Below are positions 57,874 through 64,000 of a stretch of DNA of 64,000 nt, one piece after another (the first letter of the stretch is position 1; the number at the start of each line of letters is the position of its first letter). The stretch comes from Oscillatoria sp. FACHB-1407 (GTDB taxonomy: Bacteria; Cyanobacteriota; Cyanobacteriia; Elainellales; Elainellaceae): positions 558,001-622,000 of the forward strand of contig NZ_JACJSA010000002.1 in assembly GCF_014697545.1 (NCBI RefSeq). Reading direction: 5' to 3'. The translations under genes and the position numbers were made by a program. The notes beneath the pieces were generated by a model, which was given only the letters and a program-made list of their open reading frames with translations, was not told the origin of the DNA and searched no databases.

Positions 57874-59175
57874 ATGACATTTCAAACTCTCGGTCTGACG
57901 ACCGATCTGCTTCGTGCTGTAGCGGAAGAGGGCTATACAGAGCCAACTCCAATTCAACAGCAAGCGATTCCTGCGGCGTTGCAAGGGCGTGATATCTTGG
58001 CGAGTGCCCAAACAGGAACAGGCAAAACGGCGGGTTTTACGCTGCCATTGTTGCAACGGCTCAGTGCCAGCAAAACTGCGAATGGACGACGTTCACCGCG
58101 TGCGCTGATCTTGACCCCAACTCGTGAATTGGCGGCACAGATTGGCGATAGTGTGAGAGCCTATGGCAAATATCTGTCACTGCGATCGACCGTCATTTAT
58201 GGCGGGGTTGGGATGGAACCGCAAGTTCAAACCCTCCGCAAAGGCATTGATATTCTGGTTGGAACCCCAGGGCGATTGCTCGATCACGTGACGCAACGCA
58301 CGTTGGATCTCTCTCAAGTCGAGATTTTGGTGCTGGATGAGTGCGATCGCATGTTGGATATGGGCTTTATCCATGACATCCGCAAAATTTTGGCAAAGCT
58401 GCCTGTTGAACGGCAAACGCTAATGTTTTCTGCCACCTTTAGTAAGCCAATTCAAACGCTGGCAAATACGCTGCTCGATTCGCCTGTGTTGATCGAAGTA
58501 GCCCCACGCAACACGGCGGCTGAACAAGTGGAGCAGGTGGTTCATCCAGTCGATCGCGATCGCAAACGCGAATTATTGTCTTATCTGATTGGGTTTCACA
58601 ACTGGAGACAGGTGTTGGTGTTCACACGCACCAAACATGGAGCTAATCGACTGGCTGAGCAGTTGGCAAAGGATGGGCTGAAATCCACCGCGATTCACGG
58701 CAACAAAACCCAAGCCGCACGGACTCGTGCCCTCAACGACTTCAAGCAAGGCAAAGTGCGAGTTTTGGTCGCAACGGACGTGGCATCGCGTGGGTTAGAT
58801 ATTGACCAACTGCCCCACGTGGTCAACTTTGAATTGCCTAATGTCCCAGAAGATTACGTTCACCGTATCGGTCGCACGGGTCGAGCAGGCAATGAAGGAC
58901 GGGCAGTTTCCCTAGTTTGTGCTGACGAATATCCACTGCTCAAGGACATCGAGCGATTGCTCAAACAAACACTACCTCAGGATGTGGTTGTTGGGTATGA
59001 ACCGACATCTACAACTCCCTCTGTGGGCACTTCTTCGGCAAATCAGGGGCGATCGCCTCACGGGGGAAGGCAGAAAACAGGAGGTAGCGGTTCGGTAAGC
59101 TCACCAACTCGACAGAAATCAGGAGGCAGACCTCGGCGCGATCGCGGTCGAACGCAAGCAGAAGGCAGGAGATAG
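57874..59175 (+). CDS. DEAD-box family RNA helicase with DECD motif (RhlE-like)
   Basis: A 433-residue SF2 RNA helicase. Q motif FQTLGL...[10 protein letters not shown], Walker A AQTGTGKT at 45-52, PTRELAAQ at 82-89, motif II VLDECD at 153-158 (DECD instead of DEAD), SATF near 186 and [10 protein letters not shown] (motif VI). The C-terminal tail (about 375-433) is Gly/Arg/Ser-rich and basic, probably for RNA binding. The codons of the DECD motif overlap a HIP1 site (GCGATCGC) immediately after Cys. RhlE-like members act in cold response, ribosome assembly and mRNA decay. Confidence 0.92.
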   Translation: MTFQTLGLTTDLLRAVAEEGYTEPTPIQQQAIPAALQGRDILASAQTGTGKTAGFTLPLLQRLSASKTANGRRSPRALILTPTRELAAQIGDSVRAYGKYLSLRSTVIYGGVGMEPQVQTLRKGIDILVGTPGRLLDHVTQRTLDLSQVEILVLDECDRMLDMGFIHDIRKILAKLPVERQTLMFSATFSKPIQTLANTLLDSPVLIEVAPRNTAAEQVEQVVHPVDRDRKRELLSYLIGFHNWRQVLVFTRTKHGANRLAEQLAKDGLKSTAIHGNKTQAARTRALNDFKQGKVRVLVATDVASRGLDIDQLPHVVNFELPNVPEDYVHRIGRTGRAGNEGRAVSLVCADEYPLLKDIERLLKQTLPQDVVVGYEPTSTTPSVGTSSANQGRSPHGGRQKTGGSGSVSSPTRQKSGGRPRRDRGRTQAEGRR

Positions 59176-59198
59176 AAGAGGTGAAACAGAGTGCAGGC

Positions 59199-59552
59199 TT
59201 ATAGATCTTTTTTCATCTGCACTACACAGAACCGATGCCCTGTTGGAGCCTCCATCACCCACCAGCTAGGCATCTGTTTTACGCGAGTTGCACCCAATTC
59301 CTCCAATCGCTGCACCTCTGCCTCGATGTTGTCGGTTTCAATATCGAGGTGAACTCGACCGGGATGATCAACCTTTTGCAACTCAATGTAAGGTTCATTG
59401 GGATGAGTCATTAATGATCGATAATTAGCCTCTTCGGGAGCGGTTGAATGTTTGATCGGATAACCGAGTGCCTGGCTCCAAAATTTGGCAGCTTGATCGA
59501 GAGCATCCGTTTGACAATCAATGATGAAACCTGCTAGCTGGCTCTTATGCAT
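59199..59552 (-). CDS. VOC-superfamily (glyoxalase-like) protein
   Basis: A 117-residue single-module VOC protein of the Glyoxalase_6 type. AGFIIDCQTDALDQAAKFWS forms the first beta-alpha unit, YIELQKVDHPGRVHLDIETD the centre, and FCVVQ the end. Metal ligands might be H66-H72-type residues and the C-terminal Glu, but are not certain. Substrate unknown. The stop lies 24 bp from the converging helicase stop. Confidence 0.82.
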   Translation of the reverse strand: MHKSQLAGFIIDCQTDALDQAAKFWSQALGYPIKHSTAPEEANYRSLMTHPNEPYIELQKVDHPGRVHLDIETDNIEAEVQRLEELGATRVKQMPSWWVMEAPTGHRFCVVQMKKDL

Positions 59553-59844
59553 AACAACAGTCCTCTTTGAATGAATTCAGTTGCGATCGCTCAAATGATG
59601 AGTCATACCCAGTCCCAAAATGAGAACCATAAACACAGTAGGGGTGTTTCGCCAAACGCCCTTACAAAACATTGATGTGTAGCCAAAATTTAGAGAAACG
59701 GTATCGGGGTTGCACAAGCTCTTCTCAATTCTAATCAGATCATTTCTATAGGCTTTCTTAAGTCAGACACCCGTGTAGTGATTCCTGATGCATTGAGAAC
59801 GCTATACTTTGCAAGTGTGTTTGCTGGCTGGAGCATGACGCTGC

Positions 59845-60285
59845 ATGACCTATTCCCTGGATGAAACGCTCTCGGTTGAGGTCGCTCAACAGATCAAAAG
59901 TAAAGCTAAAACCCCATTTGAAAATGCCCATCGAGCCGCACTCGCAACCGATGGAGCCACTTACGTTCAAGGGTTTGCCATCCTGGCGGGCAAATCTGCC
60001 AAAATCATTGAGCATGGCTGGATTGAGGTGGGCGATCGCGTGATTGACCCAACGTTTCCCTATCTCAATAAATCAGCCAAAGATGTGCATTACTTTGGGG
60101 CACAACGGCTGAGTGTCAAGCAACTCAAAGCGGCGATCGAAGAGGCTCAAGAAGACTATCCAGAGGACCCGCCCCTGCCCGTGTATGGCAGCCAACCCTA
60201 CGAGTATTACGGGGATGTGATGTTGGGTGGCAAGGAATACATGGAGGCATACACGCTGGCTCAGGCAACCTTGAAAGCTCTGTAA
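59845..60285 (+). CDS. Conserved hypothetical protein
   Basis: A 146-residue protein. KTPFENAHRAALATDGATYV and QGFAILAGKSAKIIEHGWIE lead to VGDRVIDPTF, an arrangement (N/C-A-H..., H-x-W-I/L-E, D-P-T) that resembles papain/transglutaminase-like or lasso-peptide-protease modules with the His-Asp part of a triad; the expected Cys is replaced by F-E-N-A. So it might be an inactive relative. Acidic, soluble. It is followed 20 bp later by rluD and is likely cotranscribed. Confidence 0.65.
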   Translation: MTYSLDETLSVEVAQQIKSKAKTPFENAHRAALATDGATYVQGFAILAGKSAKIIEHGWIEVGDRVIDPTFPYLNKSAKDVHYFGAQRLSVKQLKAAIEEAQEDYPEDPPLPVYGSQPYEYYGDVMLGGKEYMEAYTLAQATLKAL

Positions 60286-60304
60286 AATTTGGGGTTGCAA
60301 GTGG

Positions 60305-61240
60305 ATGGTTGGCTTGACTGACTCAATTGATGTCCAAGTGAATGGCGGTAGCGAACGACTCGATCGCTTTTTGGCAGATCAACTCCCCGATCTGTCGCGA
60401 TCGCGCCTGCAAAAGTTGATTGAGCAGGGGCAAGTCTGGGTCAACGGGGAAGTGTGTACCTCCAAGAAGGCAACGGTGCAATCGGGCGATCGCATTCATG
60501 TTGAGGTTCCCCCGGCAGTTCCGTTGGATCTGCAACCGGAATCCATTCCCCTCGATATTTTGTACGAGGATGATGACCTCCTGATTCTCAACAAACCCGC
60601 TGGGTTGGTTGTGCATCCCGCCCCCGGACACGCTGAGGGAACCTTGGTGAATGCCCTATTGGCACACTGCCCCAATTTAGTAGGCATTGGGGGAGTGCAG
60701 CGTCCGGGAATCGTGCATCGATTAGATAAAGACACGACTGGGGCGATCGCCATTGCCAAAACGGATCAGGCGCATCATAGTTTGCAAGCCCAGTTCAAAG
60801 CCAAAACCGCCCGACGAGACTATCTAGCCGTGGTGTACGGTGCTCCCAAAGGGGAGAGCGGCACGATCGACTTACCGATTGGGCGACATCCCGTCGATCG
60901 CAAAAAGATGGCGATCGTGCCTGAGGAGAAGGGAGGTAGACGCGCCGTAACCCATTGGTTAGTGAAAGAGCGGTTGGGAAACTTTACGCTAATACGGTTT
61001 CAACTCGAAACGGGGCGAACTCATCAGATTCGAGTCCATTCGGCTCACATAGGGCATCCGGTCGTGGGTGATCCAGTCTATGGAGCAGGGCGATCGGTCG
61101 GAGTCAACTTACCCGGACAGGCTCTCCACGCCTGGAAGTTGACCCTGCAACATCCGGTCAGTGGTGAGTGGATTGAGGCGATCGCCCCTCCTCCAGAAGT
61201 GTTTACAAAGTTGCTGACTGTGTTGCGGCAGAGGATGTAG
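60305..61240 (+). CDS. rluD: RluA/RluD-family 23S rRNA pseudouridine synthase
   Basis: A 311-residue pseudouridine synthase. The S4 RNA-binding domain (about 15-70: ERLDRFLADQLPDLSRSRLQ, GQVWVNGE) is followed by the catalytic domain. D141 in the motif HRLDKDTTG is the catalytic aspartate, and RRDYLAVVYG, LETGRTHQIRVH and HPVVGDPVYGA are family motifs. The S4 domain indicates an RluD-type (helix 69 U1911/1915/1917) or RluC-type enzyme; RluD is the more likely. It lies 20 bp after the small hypothetical gene. Confidence 0.92.
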   Translation: MVGLTDSIDVQVNGGSERLDRFLADQLPDLSRSRLQKLIEQGQVWVNGEVCTSKKATVQSGDRIHVEVPPAVPLDLQPESIPLDILYEDDDLLILNKPAGLVVHPAPGHAEGTLVNALLAHCPNLVGIGGVQRPGIVHRLDKDTTGAIAIAKTDQAHHSLQAQFKAKTARRDYLAVVYGAPKGESGTIDLPIGRHPVDRKKMAIVPEEKGGRRAVTHWLVKERLGNFTLIRFQLETGRTHQIRVHSAHIGHPVVGDPVYGAGRSVGVNLPGQALHAWKLTLQHPVSGEWIEAIAPPPEVFTKLLTVLRQRM

Positions 61241-61245
61241 GGGAA

Positions 61246-61372
61246 ATAGGGAGTGGGGAATAGGGAGTAGGGAGTGGGGTGTGGGGCTAGGTGAGTGGAT
61301 GGGGTGAAGGAGTAGAGGAGTAAGGTAAAAAATAACCATTGACGCTTAACCATTGACCACTGACGCTTAACC
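61246..61372. repeat. Heptamer repeats after rluD
   Basis: A GGGAGTA/GGGGAAT array (61246-61290), then a short ACCATTGACGCTTA series (61335-61372). Same two repeat types as at 47885-48121. Confidence 0.8.
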
Positions 61373-61490
61373 AGGCAGAGGTTTGGAACTTTTGTAAAAC
61401 TTTGGCGGATTTTGAAACTCTCATCTGTAATGGAAGTCATATCGCAGATGGCTTCATCAGAAGAATGCTGAATTTACAGCAGGAGTCGGT

Positions 61491-63269
61491 ATGGCTAGAG
61501 ATAGGGCGGGTAATCGATTGCGGGCTGCCAGGTCAATTAATGCGATCGCCAGAGATCAAGTCTTTCGGGATGTGATTGGCGGTGGTGATTCCAACGACTT
61601 CTATCGAGTTCGCCTCGATCGCACCACTAGCCTCAACCTCGAACTCAGTGGGTTGACGACGAATGCGAATCTGCAACTTTTGAATCAACGAGGACGGGTG
61701 CTTCAAACTTCTGCCCGTCCAGGCAATCGCCCCGATTCGATCTTTCGCACCCTACTGGCAGGAACTTACTTCATTCGCGTGTTTGGTGGGCAACGAGGAA
61801 CGCGGTACGCCATGAAGCTCTCAGCTTATGCCGATGCAGCAGGTGATACTCTCTCATCGGCTCAAGATCTGGGGATAGTTGGCAATGCCTCAGTGCAAGA
61901 TTGGGTGGGTAGGAGCGATCGCAGCGACTATTACAAATTCAGCGTTGCCAGTGCCAGTCAACTGACCGTTGGACTGAGCAACTTAGCATCTGATGCCAAT
62001 ATCCAACTCTTGAGCGGCGATGGCTCTGTGTTGCAGGCTTCTACCAATCCAGGCACAACGACAGAAGCAATCAATACTTCACTCGCTGCCGGAAATTACT
62101 ATTTGCATGTCTTTCCCGGCACTCCTACTGCCAGTACTAGCTATCAACTGTCTGTGGCTGCGACACCGAGTTCCAGCCCAACCCCCACAACACCATTTCC
62201 CACTGGCATTACGCTTCAGCCCGTGATTACAGGGTTGAATCAACCTGTTTACGTTACCCATGCCGGAGATGGTACTAACCGCCTGTTTATCGTGGAACAG
62301 GACGGACAAATTCGCATTTTGCAGAATGGTTCCCTATTACCTACCCCGTTTCTGGATATTAGCGATCGCTCCCTCAACGTGGGTGAACAAGGCTTACTGA
62401 GTGTTGCCTTTCCCCCCGATTACGCTAACAAGGGGCACTTCTACGTCTACTACACCAACAACGCAGGTAATAACGTTGTGGCTCGGTATCGCATCACCTC
62501 TGCCAATGTAGCTAATCCAAACAGTGAGGAAATTGTTTTACCGTTGAACCATCCTACCTATGCCAACCACAACGGTGGACAACTCGCCTTTGGTCCCGAT
62601 GGCTTTCTCTACATTGCTACAGGGGATGGGGGTGGCGGCGGTGATCCCAACAACAATGCTCAAACGGGCACGTCCTTATTAGGGAAACTGCTACGAATTG
62701 ACGTTGAATCTCCCGGTGTAACAACCTACACGATTCCCAGCAGCAACCCCTTTACGGCAACCAATGATCCGAGCAATGCCTTCCGCGACGAGATTTGGGC
62801 ATATGGACTGCGGAACCCCTGGCGGTTTTCGTTCGATCGCCAAACGGGAGATCTCTACATGGGTGACGTGGGGCAAGGTGCGCTTGAAGAAGTTAACTTC
62901 CAGTCTGCTAATAGCCCTGGAGGACAAAACTATGGCTGGCGACTGATGGAGGGATCACAACGCTACAACAACTACGCTGGTAGCATTGCAGGCTTAACCC
63001 TACCCGTCGCTGAATATGGTCGCTCCCTTGGCAGTTCAATCACGGGAGGTTTTGTTCATCGCAGTTCCGCCAACCCTACTTTGCAAGGAGTCTACTTCTA
63101 TGGTGACTTCATCACAGGCAGGGTGTGGGGTCTGCGTCGCAACGGCAACTTGTGGGAAAACGGCTTGCTAACCGACACCGACTACAGCATCTCAACCTTT
63201 GGGCAAGATGAGCAAGGGAACGTGTATCTGGCAGATTACTCAGGGGGGCTTTATAGAATTGGAGCTTAG
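61491..63269 (+). CDS. PQQ-type sugar dehydrogenase with two PPC domains
   Basis: A 592-residue exoprotein. Two bacterial pre-peptidase C-terminal (PPC) beta-sandwich domains at about 20-118 and 120-225 (SNDFYRVRLDRTTSLNLELS; SDYYKFSVASASQLTVGLSN) precede a six-bladed propeller of the glucose/sorbosone dehydrogenase family from about 240 (VITGLNQPVYVTHAGDGTNR, NHNGGQLAFGPDGFLYIATG, YGLRNPWRFSFDRQTGDLYM). The NHNGGQ motif holds the catalytic His, and GLRNPWR a PQQ-binding part. There is no Sec signal in the start used (CAGGAG before ATG), which is unusual for this class; an RTX-like or C-terminal route is not obvious. Sugar specificity unknown. Confidence 0.86.
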   Translation: MARDRAGNRLRAARSINAIARDQVFRDVIGGGDSNDFYRVRLDRTTSLNLELSGLTTNANLQLLNQRGRVLQTSARPGNRPDSIFRTLLAGTYFIRVFGGQRGTRYAMKLSAYADAAGDTLSSAQDLGIVGNASVQDWVGRSDRSDYYKFSVASASQLTVGLSNLASDANIQLLSGDGSVLQASTNPGTTTEAINTSLAAGNYYLHVFPGTPTASTSYQLSVAATPSSSPTPTTPFPTGITLQPVITGLNQPVYVTHAGDGTNRLFIVEQDGQIRILQNGSLLPTPFLDISDRSLNVGEQGLLSVAFPPDYANKGHFYVYYTNNAGNNVVARYRITSANVANPNSEEIVLPLNHPTYANHNGGQLAFGPDGFLYIATGDGGGGGDPNNNAQTGTSLLGKLLRIDVESPGVTTYTIPSSNPFTATNDPSNAFRDEIWAYGLRNPWRFSFDRQTGDLYMGDVGQGALEEVNFQSANSPGGQNYGWRLMEGSQRYNNYAGSIAGLTLPVAEYGRSLGSSITGGFVHRSSANPTLQGVYFYGDFITGRVWGLRRNGNLWENGLLTDTDYSISTFGQDEQGNVYLADYSGGLYRIGA

Positions 63270-63296
63270 AGAGTGCTGAGGGCTGAGTGCTGAGTT

Positions 63297-63470
63297 AACG
63301 GTCAATCGTCAATGGTCAGGCGTCAATGGTTGATGGTCAGTAGTCAATCGTCAATTGTCCATGGTCATTTGATTTACTCTGCACTCCCTCCCTTACTTCC
63401 CATTCCCCTTGCAGACGCGATAAACCACGCCTCTCCCGACTCCCTATTCCCCACTCCCTACTCCCTTTCT
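63297..63470. repeat. Heptamer repeats before the ferredoxin gene
   Basis: GGTCAATCGTCAATGGTCAG and related heptamers (63297-63366), then a pyrimidine-rich ACTCCCT/TTCCCCA array (63380-63470), the reverse-complement type of the GGGGAGT repeat. Confidence 0.8.
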
Positions 63471-63518
63471 GACCGTTTGTCATAATTGAAGGGTGACACT
63501 TCGTGTAGGGTTTTCCCT

Positions 63519-63791
63519 TTGAGAACTGTTTTAATTTGCCAGAGCAAAGCCTGCCGCAAAGGCGGTTCCGCAAAAGTTTTAGCTGCTTTTCAAAACGCTC
63601 CAGTTGCTGATGTTGAAGTGATTGCAAGTGGTTGTTTAGGGCAGTGTGGCAGTGGTCCGATGGTGTTGATTCTGCCTGATGAGATTTGGTATAACCGGGT
63701 TTCGCCAAAGGAGGTATCTGCGGTAGTCGATCGCCACCTACATCACGGAGTTCCCGTAAAAGCGATGCTTTACCCCAAGTTTCATGGGTGA
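63519..63791 (+). CDS. Thioredoxin-like [2Fe-2S] ferredoxin
   Basis: A 90-residue protein of the thioredoxin-like 2Fe-2S ferredoxin family. VLICQSKACRKGGSAKVLAA gives the first two cluster cysteines (C-x4-C), and SGCLGQCGSGPMVLILPDE the second pair (C-x3-C). This is the pattern of the small cyanobacterial (2Fe-2S) ferredoxin-domain proteins; the redox partner is unknown. The start is not certain: the TTG at 63519 places the first strand at the N terminus and has AGGG upstream; an earlier in-frame TTG at 63486 is possible. Confidence 0.8.
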   Translation: MRTVLICQSKACRKGGSAKVLAAFQNAPVADVEVIASGCLGQCGSGPMVLILPDEIWYNRVSPKEVSAVVDRHLHHGVPVKAMLYPKFHG

Positions 63792-64000
63792 GGAGCGATC
63801 GCCATGCTCGTCATACTTGCCCGTCCAAACGAGTTCTGATTGCAGGGGCGATCGCAAATCAGCAGTATCTGAATTGTTGGAAGGCTCGTTCATCGCTGTG
63901 CTTGAGAGAGCAACCGTCTGAGCCAAATTATAACAATTGCTTTTCTACTCAAGGACTGTCCTAATTGACCCCTAAAACGGAATCAAACTGAGTAATCTTG
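63792..64000. other. Window end, no supported gene
   Basis: Contains two HIP1 sites. A short minus-strand frame starting at 63926 is discussed under rejected items. Confidence 0.4.

Noticed and set aside
63738-63926. Minus-strand frame containing ELVWTGKYDEHGDRS, reminiscent of the start of type III DNA methyltransferase-related proteins
   Set aside because: Only 12-15 residues are similar, the frame stops soon after and overlaps the ferredoxin gene. It may be a small remnant, but I cannot support it.
1-64000. tRNA or rRNA genes
   Set aside because: No T-loop (GGTTCRANTCC) in a cloverleaf context and no conserved rRNA block was seen on reading both strands; a covariance search could still find one.

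Overview
The window is chromosomal DNA from a cyanobacterium, most likely a filamentous one. The HIP1 octamer GCGATCGC is scattered through almost every gene. The proteins include a Mo-nitrogenase C-terminal-domain protein, DUF2997, a 2Fe-2S thioredoxin-like ferredoxin, and DUF4347/RTX surface proteins. The intergenic spaces hold heptamer tandem repeats and several families of small palindromic elements of the kind common in Nostocales and Oscillatoriales. I saw no rRNA, tRNA or CRISPR array.

Layout. 1-3.0 kb: a DNA-repair pair on the minus strand (ATP-dependent DNA ligase and its DEXH helicase, the latter cut by the window edge), then a decayed Rrf2 regulator. 4-10.8 kb: mixed housekeeping and small genes (glycosyltransferases, SAM hydroxide adenosyltransferase, TPR protein, lipoprotein). 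11.9-16.2 kb: a large DUF4347/DUF4394/Calx-beta/RTX protein converging on hisC. 16.6-20.5 kb: a fucosyltransferase-like gene, then a BMP-type lipoprotein and a double ABC ATPase of a nucleoside-type importer whose permeases are absent. 20.5-27.1 kb: a mobile and accessory region. 27.2-46 kb: heme peroxidase, LysE exporter, secD-secF, sodB, ppk1, a KdsC-like phosphatase with an ABC-2 permease, an RTX metalloprotease, a Crp-like regulator, and a cysteine dioxygenase/FAD oxidoreductase pair. 46.3-48.9 kb: a compact DUF2997 / membrane-anchored GrpE-like / Hsp70 operon. 48.9-53 kb: a ureide (allantoin) catabolism cluster with a GntR regulator and a matching operator. 53.3-63.8 kb: two tandem Wzz-like coiled-coil proteins, argF, a DECD-box RNA helicase, rluD, a PQQ-type sugar dehydrogenase and a ferredoxin.

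The most striking system is a chromosomal integron at about 21.55-26.92 kb. The integrase (25945-26922, plus) has the IntI-specific insertion. Its catalytic residues (R142, K167, H273, R276, H299, Y308) each lie exactly four positions before those I recall for IntI1. Upstream lie a LexA-like box, an attI region with a 17-bp inverted repeat and 79-bp direct repeats, and at least three attC sites of 86-89 bp at 24097-24183, 23016-23104 and 22666-22751, plus a decayed fourth. All cassettes read away from intI on the minus strand. The R'' box of each attC is complementary, exactly or nearly, to the R' box at the start of the same cassette for cassettes 1, 2 and 4, which confirms the cassette boundaries independently. 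Cassette 1 encodes an uncharacterised zinc-ribbon/HEPN-like protein, cassette 2 an Ntn-hydrolase-like protein, cassette 3 no protein but a RAYT/REP remnant, and cassette 4 a phytanoyl-CoA dioxygenase-like protein. A frameshifted RAYT transposase between inverted REP hairpins sits just outside the array.

All identifications rest on reading translated sequence, motifs and gene order. No database search was run.
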